64,000 bases of DNA. Origin: Bradysia coprophila. Its lineage: Eukaryota; Arthropoda; Insecta; Diptera; Sciaridae. The notes beneath the pieces were generated by a model, which searched no databases, was not told the DNA's origin, and worked only from the letters and a program-made list of their open reading frames with translations. A program made the translations under genes and the position numbers. The stretch lies in assembly GCF_014529535.1 (NCBI RefSeq), contig NW_023503307.1, forward strand, positions 2,473,739-2,537,738, in the 5' to 3' direction. Positions within the stretch are counted from its first letter, which is position 1. Each line of letters opens with the position of its first letter. Of this stretch, positions 32,360-44,400 are shown one piece after another.

Positions 32360-32458
32360 ATGAAATGGAAAATAGTGGTGACAAAGTTCATGAGTTCAAT
32401 TCAAATCGATATGAAGTATTCCGAACGGAAGCAAAACCATCAGAATGCATCGAAATAA
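32360..32458 (+). promoter_or_regulatory. Overlapping upstream ORF at the SLC16-like start
   Basis: ATG at 32360 (context accATGA) opens a 32-codon frame that runs past the main start at 32365 and ends with TAA at 32456-32458. The main start (context gaaATGG) has weaker context at -3 in some views but G at +4. If transcription begins upstream of both, this frame could reduce translation of the transporter. A mark of regulation or of relaxed constraint; inference only. Confidence 0.4.
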
Positions 32459-34337
32459 AATCTGTAAAATGGAAGTATTTTGCCTGTGCTTTGTTCATCA
32501 ATGTAAGAATTTCGCGTTGAAAACCATATGTCGCAGAGTTTCAGTGCAACATTTTGAATCGTTTTAGATGATTCTTTCGTGCCCTGTTTACATTTATGGT
32601 TTATGCCTAGCTCAAAGACCGGATGATTACGATGTTTTGGCACCAATTGTATTTAACAGTGTTTACCTGATGCTAACACCACAGTTCTTTAAGTCCTATT
32701 CGATGATCCACCGATTGAGCGACAGAATGGGTATAGTGCTTGGAGTTTTTATTGCCGGTGCAGGCATCACATTCAATGGATTCGTGTTGTCATCATCAGA
32801 TCCATACTATCTTATCGGTACAATTTTTTATGGGGGACTAGGAGGTAATTTACATAGAATTTATGGTGAAATACACTTTACTTACAATATGACAGTGCTG
32901 CTTACAACAATCAAACTCACAGCGTTTCTGAACAATTTTTGTTCTGCTTGAGCTTTACATCGACCTACAATTCTTAGCATTTAATAATTTCGACAACGAC
33001 TTTTAATATTGGCAGGATTCGGTACCTGTCTCACGATGGCAAAGGTGTGGCATGCGCTGCACCAAATGTATCAATTTGAAAATCTACATTGGATCAATGC
33101 AGTTTATTCAACCGGCCAATCACTTTGTCAGTTTATATTCCCATACACTTTTAACGCTTTCATCAATGCCTATGGATCTCATTCAGCTATTATCTTGATG
33201 GGATCTGTTGTATTGAATGCACTTCCTCTTTGTCTGATTATTACTCAAAGTAATGGACGGCACAGATCATCGGTAGATTGTAGCTTGAGGAAGAATTCAG
33301 AAACTCCGACCGATCGTTACAATGAAATGCCAGGTTATTTTGAGAATTTGGAAATGGAAATTGAAAGTGATCCGCAAGAGAAAAGTACTGATGAAGCTAT
33401 AACCCGACCATTTTGGCAAAATCCGGGAAAACAATTCGACTTCATCGATGGTAAAATGATTAATTCCTTTGGCGTTGAAATTATGGACATTATTGAAGAG
33501 GAAAGTGAAGAAGATCTGGACAATCGTTCGATTAGTAACATATTAGTTCAGCGATGTGAGTTAATTACCATTCCGAAAACGGGCAGGTTTGAAGAAATGA
33601 AGCACTGGATATTGTACCGATCTCGTCATTTGACGGACGTTTTTTATCAGCGTGTAATTCATCATGTCCAAAGAGCTTTCAGAACGAGTAACTTTCTACC
33701 GCTGATTTTGCTGAAATCATCCGACATTTATTCGTACGTTCTGTGCGTCACAGTTCTGCCAACAATCGCAATAACTCAATACGGCCTAGATTCAAATGAA
33801 ATACCATTTTTGATATCTTCATTGGCATTCCCATGGGTAGTTGTGGCCGTATCGACGCCATTTCAAGGAAAAGCGTTCAAAGATAATCAGAAGCAAATTT
33901 TCGTACTCAGCGGTCTACTGAAAATTGTTGGGCTATTTTGTGAGTGTTTTTGGAAGAGATGTTAGTTACTTGAAAATTTCACAGAATTCTTATTTTCTCG
34001 TTCCATTACGATAGGTATCCTCATCTCAACATCGAAAATTCTCTTAACCCTATCTTCAGCACTGATCGGATTCTCTCAAGGAACATCGTTTTTTCTGCAG
34101 GATGAAATAATTCGATCGGCTTTCTCACAAACCGAATGGAAGTACCTACGATCGTCGGTGTATTTTTTTACTGGTTTCTTACTGCTAATATTTGGCATAG
34201 TTTTACATTTAGGCTTTAGAACATTTGTAGATTGTATAAGTTTTAGTTTAGGTTTATTTACGATTTCGTTTGTTTGTTGGATTTTGTTTCCACACATTCG
34301 CAATGTGTGGGTTTCGTTTCAAAAAGCTAGAAAATAA
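32365..34337 (+). CDS. Diverged SLC16 (monocarboxylate transporter)-like MFS protein, 553 aa
   Basis: Exons 32365-32502, 32568-32844, 33016-33939 and 34015-34337 join with GT-AG borders and consistent phases into 553 codons plus TAA. The chain begins MENSGDKVHEF. About six hydrophobic segments lie between residues 36 and 215, then an acidic hydrophilic loop (about 220-360), then about six more, giving the MFS layout of SLC16. It is related to the gene at 38496-49328 by layout and by GxGxG...PF(x)xGK spacing. It lacks the family signature: the DGGWGW entry to TM1 is replaced by KSVKWKYF, the YFKxxR motif after TM4 by a neutral stretch, and the TM8 Asp/Arg pair by Trp412 and Ala416. The frame is open throughout, so it may be expressed, but proton-coupled monocarboxylate transport as in SLC16A1 is doubtful. 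An out-of-frame ATG starts 5 bases upstream. Confidence 0.8.
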
Positions 34338-34639
34338 TACTGAATACAAACTCATACAATGTTTCTATTGGTTTTTGTTTGATATAACAGCATAACTATA
34401 CAAAGACTTCCTCACGTATAACCTGCTTTTGGGACATAACACATTACAGATTGAACAAATTTTTTGTCACTGTGGTTAGCATTTGATAAATTTATCAATT
34501 GCAAGTGTTCATCTGTTTTACATAAAATCTTTATTGAGTATGCTGAGAATACGTTCTTCATGGGATCAAAGAAGTAGCTAAAAGAACAATTTTCATACCA
34601 CGAGACAACATTTTTCATGTAATTTGGTCACTTAAAACA

Positions 34640-37142
34640 ATTTTATTTATTTTCTGATAAAATTTTTACAATCGGTGAAATCGGATTTTTATACAATCTA
34701 ATCATTTAAATAAAAAATCTCTTGCATCTTTGCTGTTGGAGGTATCGTTCCTAAAATTGCAGCTACATTTCCTCTTTGAATCGCCAAACTAATTTTATTA
34801 ATAAAAAAAGTTTTCGCGTATTTATTTCCTGACTTTGAATTTAAAATTGGTCCTAATCGGTTCACGAATAATTTTGCTTCATCACTGAATGATCCAAAAG
34901 TTTCTACAGCGAATGCCAAAAAATTGTTCTTTGTGTAAATTTCCTCGTACAATTTTCCTTTTCTCACACATGCTTGATTTGCTGCTGCGCCAGCTTTCTT
35001 TGATGTTAAATGTAAGTAGCTGCTGGCCACCGTGTCTACGCAAGTGGCATCCCATACAAGACTTTTTCCGTTCATCCAAGGTGTTAAAGTCATGCCATCT
35101 GGATGTCTGCCATCACTACGGATTAATCCTGGCGGCTCTAAAATCGATGGGAAACCAGCCAATGACAAGGCCCTCAAAATTAAATCATTCAAGCTGACAT
35201 GACGACAGAACGTTCCCTTTTTCTTGATACAAGACAATCCATGTAAACCAAATTTATCGACCGGATATCCACATATGCATGTGTACGGTTCGCATATTTC
35301 TAATCCAAGACGAATTCCGGTAGCAATGCGTAATACATCGAGATCTACCAATGTACCCAAATGTGGTGACGGAAGAACTCTTAGCCAACCACCAGATTCT
35401 AGCTCGGACAATGCTAGAATTCTTGCTTTCGTGGAACTGTTTGAATTTGAAATCATGGTTACTTTTTCTTTGATAAAAGGCAGGTCCCATGATTCTTGCA
35501 TGTTAGCATTGGTTGGTATGTCTTCGTTTGGACAAAAAGCTTTCCACATGTTCAATGCAATGTTATATTCATCCCATCTTATGTCAATTTTTGAAGGTGG
35601 CAAAATTTCGTTGATCAGTTCAAACGAACTATTGAAAGATGATAAAAATGCTGGCAAAGCAACATCTGATAACAGTCGAATACCAAGTCCACTGAATTTT
35701 ATAGGCAGGAAACATTGTAGAAAACCATTTGCAGTAAGTTGTATGTTGAGAATACTTTCCAATGTGGCCTTAATTTCTGTGTCCATTCTTTTTAAAACCT
35801 CCATTTGACCAAACAAAGGGCAGCATCGTAAAAGGTGTGTCAGTTTCGGAACCCATCAACAATGTTGTAGCAAATACAATGCAACATGTGGATGTAAAAC
35901 CATTATTTTCTTGAAGAATTTCGAAAGCATTTGCATTTTTTGTTCGACAACTGAATTTATAGCTTCATTTGTCAGTGGAGCTCCGAGTAAAGTCAATTCA
36001 CTAGCCGATACTGTTTTAACTCCTGGAAGAATCTTTTCAATGTTTTCCATGATAGCATTTCGTCGATTTCCGAGAACATTTGGCAGAAAGTAAATTTCAC
36101 ATTTTGAAGGATTCAACTCAAGCCCGAGAAGACTAAATTTTTGTTTAATATTTGTTAAATCCTCGATCACATGATCTCCACGACCACCCAACGTTCCGTC
36201 GTCCAAATACCACACGTTCAAGTCCGATGAAAGTTCCTTTATACATTCGTTGATTACTAGGCAAAACAGTGGGGGACCGAGTGGATCTCCTTGTTGGCAT
36301 CCAGTTGCTGAATCAATTGTCCAATCTCCGAAAAACAAACTGGTATGATGTGCATAGCATTGATATACATACGGGTAAATACTCGGAAATTTCTCTTTGA
36401 CTATCTGTAACATTTTCTTCCGGAAGACACTATTGAAGGCATTTCTTACATCGATTTTAATTAAAATCTCAGCTCCATCGTTGCAATCAAGGAAAATTCT
36501 GGCGGCATGGACAGCGGCTTCACATCCACCTTTCACTGAAAATCCAAGCTGTGTGGGTTTCACCATATTAGATAGCTTGTCCGCAATGCTCTTACAAACT
36601 AATTTTGATGCTAAACGGCGAAACGTACATCCAATTGCTATAGGTCGGATTCCACCATCCTTTTTTGATAATGCTATCAACGAAGCACCATAAATAACTG
36701 GCAGAAATTTATTATTCACTTTTCCTGACACCATGAAATTGACCATCTTAGTGAAGGTTTGTAAAAGACTACCTTCAGTAGAACCGTTATTAATTGACAG
36801 GAGGTCCTTTAGATGTTGTGGACTTAAGCTGTCAATGCCACCTGCTGAACCATTTCGGAATGAGTTTATAGATTTGCTAGTGTCTTCAGAGGTCATGTCT
36901 ATTGTTCCTTCGTTTGGGTCCGGTAGCAATGACGGGTCATCAACAGGAGCCTCGAAGCCGTGTTTTTCTTTTAATTGTTCAAAAATTGCAACGTCATATT
37001 TAAGAAGATTATCATCACTCGACAATATTCTAATTGCTCCCCGAATGTCTCCATCGAACACCTTAGATTCAATATATTTGGCTGACGTTTGACTGAATTG
37101 TTTCTGCGTTCTAGACAAAACTGGTTCTAAGTTGTTGGTCAC
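34640..37142 (-). mobile_element. Non-LTR-type retroelement: RT plus restriction-like endonuclease-type C-terminus
   Basis: A single minus-strand frame of about 814 codons carries reverse transcriptase followed by a Cys/His and PD...D module (described in the pseudogene entry). Overlapping AATAAA signals follow the stop at 34641-34652, and the insert lies between the 3' ends of two SLC16-like genes. No N-terminal DNA-binding zinc fingers are present; the frame is closed by a TAG about 60 bases upstream of the first marked codon at 37142, so the 5' part may be truncated. No target duplication or A-tail could be delimited. Confidence 0.8.
34698..37142 (-). pseudogene. Reverse transcriptase with PD-(D/E)XK-like C-terminus, one in-frame TGA
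   Basis: Residue numbers count from the GTG codon at 37142; no ATG was found at the 5' end. RT motifs: A is KIDVRNAFNSV (Asp231), B is GCQQGDPLGPPLF (281-293), C is YLDDGTLGG (312-320) with both catalytic Asp present. The frame is broken by TGA at 35856-35858, then resumes in the same frame. The C-terminal part has CICG...GLHGLSC (about 622-638), RH (about 648), HPDGMTL (about 681) and VWDATCVDT (about 697). This order, Cys/His cluster then PD then a second acidic residue, is what restriction-like endonucleases of R2-type elements show. The single stop makes it a recent pseudogene or a sequencing error; recoding is unlikely. It ends IFYLND then TAG. Assignment to a clade was not possible from sequence alone. 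Confidence 0.8.
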
Positions 37143-37214
37143 TTTGAATGGAAAGTTGTCGGTTGGGCTACAACCCGCGAAATTCCCTAAAATCTACCAT
37201 CCACAACATATACA

Positions 37215-38495
37215 TAAACCTAACAGCGACTAGCACGGCTAGATGATTTGGGCAATAGTATGGATTGATTTTCTTAAATTGAAAATCCAGACCTTCTATA
37301 GTAGTCTCTCCTAACAATTGGTTGTTAAACTAATTTCAAAAATTTGTACTTGCAGTGCAGAGTGCAGAAACCTCTCATTAAGTTTAGATGTTTTGTCATA
37401 ACAGCAGCTTTAAGTTAGCGATATCCCAAAATTACGTTCAAACGGCAGTCTTGAGCAGCTCAATTTTGCTACTTAGAATTTTCAAGTTTATAAAATCGGT
37501 CCAACCTATTGGGCCTGCTGCTTACTCATTCGCTAACCGTGGGTAGACGGGCGTTGTACTCTTTCCATGAGTATGACCAGATGAGTAGGTAAAACAGGAT
37601 AGTTCTGTCAGCAAATGTTTGTAGTGAAAGTATTACTTCACCAATTCATACAACACTGTCTGTGATGCGTATGTAGCACTATTAAAACCACCTGATAAAC
37701 CACAATATTTGTTAATTCTCTTAAGTACCAATCATATTGAACAGTTTAACAAAACTTACTAGACTAAATTAAAGTACAATAATATCGTTTATATCAATGG
37801 GATGCAAAGGTATCTCTACTTATTACGGTGTGTATGAATTGCGTAGTAATCAAAATTTCAATAGAATTCCGTTGTTGATGAATTATTGAAATTTTCCGGT
37901 TAATTTCATTAGATTGTCGGTAAGTTTGGGCTATACCGAAGAAAATATTGCACTGCTCTCGAATTCAATTCTGTATAGGTTCCTGTAATTTATGTGATTG
38001 CTGAAGGGCATATATACAAATTATAACGTTCATCCCCAATGTACGCTAATATGCGTGTGCTCGTAAAACATATCAGAAAGACTAACATGAGAAGTAATGT
38101 ACTAACATCATTGAGTCAAATTTAAAATTGAACTCGCAAAGATAACCATGGTATTTAAACAAAGAGAGGGTAATGCAAACCTTCAACGGATCACAGAAAT
38201 TACGAGACCCAAGTCAAAGTAGGGTCCATTTTGTTTTAGAGAGTTTGCATCAAATACTTCGAAGTTAACAACGTATAAAGCATTTTTTTCGTATATGGGT
38301 CTTCCCTTGGCCTTGCCATTTTCACCTCTAAGTTATTGTATTGCTAATGGAATTTTCATAGATCTTTTAACAAATTTATGAATTTTTGATACCTTCGCAG
38401 GCCATTGAAACAGAACGATCCAGTAAATCTACGGCTATTTTAACTATTTTAAGTCATCATTATGTTCTACGTTAAATTCGTTTAATTCCTTATTA
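37215..38495. other. Intergenic, nothing recognised
   Basis: AT-rich region between the retroelement and the 3' end of the minus-strand SLC16 gene, without supported frames. ATTAAA on the minus strand just beyond the SLC16 stop could serve as a poly(A) signal. Confidence 0.45.
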
Positions 38496-41400
38496 TCACA
38501 GCATATTTGCATTTTTCTTCTTTTCTTTCCGAACTTCGAAATACTTTTCCAGACCCCAAAAGAAAACGGTCAAATATGTAAAAATATTTAAGAAGTGCAG
38601 CGTCACCGTGTAATTAGTTGCATCTCGTATAACACCTGTATAGTAAGAATATTTGTTGTCTTATTAGTAAACCATTTTCACGAAATAAACAGTTTTTTCA
38701 CGAACCAATTAACGGTCCAACAGAGAAATAAAAGAATCCAGCGAAAAGAAGTTGTAGACCAGTAGCGGCTGGTAGTCGAGCCAATGGCACATAGCTAGGA
38801 ATTACTAGAGCCATGAAAACGGTTCGTAAACCTTTGTTTAGGCCGATCCAACATGATGCAGCAATAACTGCTTCGTACGAACGAATATGTGCTACACCTG
38901 AAATACAAATGTTTATGATGCAAATAAAGGGATTGTTAAAACTACGATCGAATAAAAAACAACGACACAATCCCTACTAGAAATGTAAGGTAATAAATTT
39001 GCATAAAAGTTTGAAGCAGAGTACATGTAGTACAAGACCATTACATAACAGAGATTGTGTACTGTACTCAATTTATAACAGCCTGTGTGTAGACTATCCA
39101 AAGTTTTTGGTGTGTTTATATCTACCTACAAATATTGTATGAAGATGTCGTATGAATGAGTTTCTTGAACACACAATTTAATTATTTCAAAATTCGATCA
39201 AAATTTAAGCGAATAGATATACAGTTCTTACTGGAATTCAGTGCATATGGAAAAGAATTATGTCAAACACGATTTCAGCATAGCTTCAAAAGCTCCTAAT
39301 ATACTTACGTACGACCATTATTTATCAAGTCGAAATCATATTCTCCGACTTGAGACTAGTGATTGTCAAGAGTCAAGGGTAAAATGTGACGCAAGTTCCT
39401 GTGCATGCTTTAAAAAAACAGACGCATTCAGCGTCAGTACTTAAAATATTAAAAAAAGTTGTCTCAAAAAATTTTTAGAAGCAGAATCTTGCGTCACAAA
39501 GTGACTGACGATGTCTTTCAGGACATACGTTCCTGTATTATAAAGATCTACTTACCTTTCCTCAACATCTACGAAAGTTTTTTTTTTTAGGTAAAATTGT
39601 CTTTCTAAAGTTTTTAGTCAAATTTTTGTTTGTGTAGCTTCCTTATTCCGTTCATCGACGTAAAGGACTATAATCAATTTTCTCACAAACATTGGCATCG
39701 TCTCCACATTATTAGCATAGGTGACAAGCAATTATTAAATTAATTTGATGTGATACTTACAAAGTCTTCCCATTCCCATTCCCAAAATGCCAAAGAGGAA
39801 AAACGTTTTATTTTCCCATCCAATTTTTCCGGCAATGAACGGTACGAAAAACCTCGTAAATATATCCATAGCACCTAACAACGACATGCAAGTTGCGATC
39901 TGTTGTTTGCTGAAACCATACTCCCCCAGTACGAATGGCGTTAGAATTGAATAATTCAATTCCGCAAAATTTGCTATGGTAACGCCGACCATTAGGTTAA
40001 TATATCGGATATCCTTCAAAAGATCCAAATCGAAGAACACGCACAATTTTTGAAAGAATGTGTAGTTTTCATGCTTTTCTTCTTCTGCCAAAACGCCATT
40101 CGGAGGCTGATCGTTTTTCACCAAGAGTTTCTTTTCCTCGCCACACATACAATGTTCGCTCTTAGAGTTGGATACGTACTGTTCTAGTCTCTTCGAAACG
40201 TCCTTAAGAACTTCCTTTTCTGCATTAAACGAATTCGTTGATATCTTACGAAATGGCGTCAATTGATTTTTTGTGGACAAACCACTGTTGTCATTCAAGT
40301 ACTTCAAATCATCAAAAATGCTTTGTTTCTTCTCAGTCACCGATATTTGTTGACTGAAAGTACCACGTCTGGAACCAGCCTCGTCTTTATCACCCTCTCG
40401 TAACGACACACCATCTGGCATTTTATTGACGAACAACGTGTCATCGTTAATAAATGGCTTATTTTGAAGTATATTGAAATTGCTCTTTGTTAAGTCTTGA
40501 GGTGCCTTGTAACTGGGACAGTCTTCTGTTGGAGCTTCGTCGATCTTAATTGCATTGAAAATCTCTTTTAGTTTTTCCCGTTTCTCCGATTTCGAAAAAC
40601 TTTTTTTCCTCGTCTGAGGTGTATCTTGCATCGGTGGGTCTACTACGGTCACTTTGTCATCAGTGTTACCCTTGTCGTAGCCATCTTTTATACTCTTGCT
40701 GTCTTTCGACAACGCCCCCAAATTGACGTAGGAAGTTTTATTTGAAATCAGCAGATTCTGACTGGATGGAATTCGTGAATTAAGTCTAGTTGTGCGATTG
40801 GAAGTTAATGACATAGTGGAGCCGGAAAATGAAGGTTTCCTAGAAAACCATCCATCGTTCGCTGAGGTCATCATTGGCGTTCCTGGGTCTATAATTTCAT
40901 ATCCTGTCATACTGTGATGATCCGAATTGTATAGATATTGACTGGAAAAGACACTTTGATTCTTCTTGGATGCCATCAAGCAATAATCGCATTGCTTATC
41001 TTGAGGGCTCGATGTTTCCAAGTCTTTGTTATCTTTCTTCACATGCCATTTTACTGGTTGAAAAACCAAGGAACAAGCAACAGCATTTAGAGCTATTCCA
41101 CCAAAAATCATTACCGTCCCCTGCACACCAAACTCAGGTATGAGGTAAGCAATCAGAATGGGAAACACTATGGGACCTAGACCCGTTGCAGTCCATGTAA
41201 TACCGGTTGCTATCCTTCGTTTCTCCTTAAAGTATGTGTTGACGGCTAAAGAGTTCGCCGACGCATTGATACCAGCGCCAATACCTAAGGATTAGTATGA
41301 GATGAATAGCTTTTCAAATAAAGCCAAACATTGTTACAAACCGTACAAAATAGAAAAGCTCATCACATAAGTTAGAAACGATGACGATACGGATGTTAGG

Positions 41401-44400
41401 AATACGGATATCGCCACCAATAGCGAACCACAGAATCCTACTTGGCGATATGTAAATCGTCTGAACATTGGTCCATTGAGTAAACCTGCGGATTTTGAGA
41501 AGATATTTGTTAGAGACGATTTCAAATTCAATTTGTAGGTCAGTTTGATTAGAATCAATTCGGATCGGAGCCGTTTATATCCACAGTCGTTACTAGGACA
41601 CGAGAACTATAATGCTACACAGAGAAAAATCCTGGATTAGATTTAAATCTTTTTCGGATTACATATAGGACCAAATTTATTTTTGGATTGAAATCTAATT
41701 TTTCGAAAGATTACTTGCATTTAATCTTTCGAAAATAATCTGTCGACGGATTAGATCGAAATCTTCCTAGAGATTTCAATTTCTTTTATTTTGAAATTAC
41801 AAATTTTATTCCAACATTTATTTGAATATTGAGTCAGATTTAGTTGTTTTATTTATTCTGAAATTGGAAATTTTATTTATTTAGTTGAAATTAAATGTTT
41901 TTTTTACTTACTTTGATCAGGATTTGAACTCGTTCACCTCGGTAACTCCGTATCTCCCGTCCTGTACTTTACCACTGAGCTATTGGGTTCTTAATCTTAG
42001 CAAGATTCTTTTTCGAACCGTTGTTGCGGAGATTCTACTCTTTCAAAGATTAAAAAATAATCTTCTGAACGAAACCTTTGTACCAACTGAGGTAACCATC
42101 ATAGTAAACGAGTTCAAATCCTAATCGAAGGCAACATTTTTTTTTAATTTTTCCAATTATTTAATAAACGGTTATCATACTTCATAAATCTGTATGAGCA
42201 TAGATAAGGAAGTTGAGCCTGGCAAAACTATTGAAAAGTGCCATAAGCGTATGGAAAATATTATAATAAAACGGTATTTTGCACCCATATTTAATTGTAC
42301 CTTTGATTAAGAAGTATAACAGACCAATTTGCATGGAAGAATTATTTACTTTTTCAACGATTTTCTTAACTCGGAAATCAATATCCTTTAAGAAAAGAAA
42401 AAAAAATCTCAAACATTTGTGTACTGTGGTTTTTACTTTTGAATCGCTATCAGGTGACTAAAAATTACACATGGCAGTAGCTTCTAATCATAAACTCTAG
42501 ATACCATAACAACGAACTTTAAACAAAAACAAAACATTTTCGTGGGAAATTCTTTACTTTTCATTGCTACTATCAATTTTAGCCATTTTAACCCGAAACG
42601 CAATCTATCGAAAGATTTAATTTTTGTAATCTTTAAAAAAAGATTGAAAAGAAATCTTTCGAAATATTTAAAATATTCGTAATCTTTCTGTAGATTAAAC
42701 ATTTAATCCGACTTTTTTCTCTGTGTAGCGGTTGATAATGGATTTACCAGCGCATTCTTCGTGAATTTGGATTTTATAGTTAGTAGGTCAACGGACAGAT
42801 GTTTTGAACTAGTCTGATCAAATTAAATTCTTTGGATTTTTTTATTAAATCTTTTTGTACGAAACTTTAGAAAAGCAGCCAACGCAGTTCCGTTACCACA
42901 TGAACTCATTTTTTTAAAGTCTATCTTCACCGATATCTCGAGCAAGATATAACAATCAAAGATTACCTGTTTTGTATAGAAGAAGGAAAAGAAAGATATG
43001 TGACGTCGATGATAAAGGCGGATATGTTCAAAAATTGCTTCTGTTGAAGATAAAAGCTTTCTTCTGTAAAGTAAAGATGGACACCTTCCTTTGGTTTTCT
43101 ATATTTTTTTAAAGTCGAAGAAACACTTCAGCAGGATGTATCTTCTGTGATTTTAGAGTCTAGCCAAAAAGTTAACCTGTCGAATAGTTCCAGCTGGTAA
43201 TTACTAGTAATTGGTGACTTTTACTGTCAGCTGACGCAAATCATACGTAATCTCAAGAAGTTAACAGTTTGATAATGAGATAACTGTACAGGCAGACAAA
43301 TAAATTAGCTGAGGGAAAAAGGTAGGCTGGTTTATGGACGTCCACGTGCTCCTATTTATAGACATATTTCATGGAGTCACTTATCGCTTGATTTTATTGG
43401 GTTGACTTCAATAATATTCTATTTCATATTTTCATAAATCAATTTCAGATCACCGATAACGATTATAGTATCAGTAAAAAGTATTGGAAAATAATTTGCA
43501 TGTATATCACTATACAGAAAGAGCAAGCAATGAATGAGAGAATATCGATAAATAAATTATCTGTTAGCGTAATAAATACAGCATATGATTACCACACATG
43601 CGAACGCACCCACACATGATGTTAAGCACGAATGCAAATTGATTATTGTTGTGATTTCTGATCCGCTTAATCCAAGCGTTGCCAATCGATCGCGAAATAC
43701 AAGGCCAAATTGCTGGAGCATCGGAAATGCACTCAACTGAAACAGACAAAATGTGAACGTTAGATATAAAATGAAAAAACATCTAATATCTGCTACGGAA
43801 CTAAATAAACATTTCATTATACGATACAATTGCAGTTCGTTGACTTGGTCATAAGTAAGTAAAGTAAAGTAAAGACATCATAAAATTTCAAAGAAAAAAG
43901 ACATCCTGATTTGAAGGAATGTTTTTGTTAACTTATCAAACAACAATGTGAAAGATAATAGTAGATTATTCACCTCTGTCCACATTTTTATTTAGACACT
44001 TTGGGGAGTTATTGCATGAGCCGAAGGCGAACATTTGGACATAAACATTTGGACAGAGGTGCTATTTTATCTACCGAAGGCGAAATAAAACACCTTTTCA
44101 CTGCTATTATTTCACCTAGGTAGATAATAGTAGATTGCGTCCTTGTTTGGATTTTATTTTGCCACACAAAGCAAAATTTCCAAACATATAAAAGATTTTT
44201 TCATGCGTCGAAACCGTACTTTTCATGTTTTAAGCCAACACTGTCAAGCACCAAAGCTGACTTCCTCTATTTGAGTGACGTCAAAGTCAGCTTCGGGGCT
44301 AGACAGTGCGCTGTTTAAGCACTTCTTTCGACGCCCTCAGCATGTACACCCGTTACAGAACTCAGGATAAAAGGATGAAAAGTCTCATTTTCGTATGTTT

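Larger units (their letters stand above)
29786..32364. other. Intergenic between the proline-rich gene and the first SLC16-like gene
   Basis: Contains a short palindrome (30031-30121) and a block of dispersed repeat (30534-31440). The remainder, including the 31634-31891 frame, shows no supported coding sequence. A TATA-rich run of repeated tatataggc-like words lies at 31527-31590. Confidence 0.5.

Noticed and set aside
35856..35858. Selenocysteine or readthrough at the TGA of the RT element
   Set aside because: No supporting element was seen and the copy is probably non-functional; a nonsense mutation or sequence error is simpler.
34889..37092. Several plus-strand frames of 60-194 codons
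   Set aside because: They are antisense shadows of the minus-strand reverse transcriptase, which carries all recognisable motifs.
41911..41995. Functional tRNA gene
   Set aside because: Box A and box B are present but acceptor and T stems do not pair, and the sequence lies inside a transposable element.
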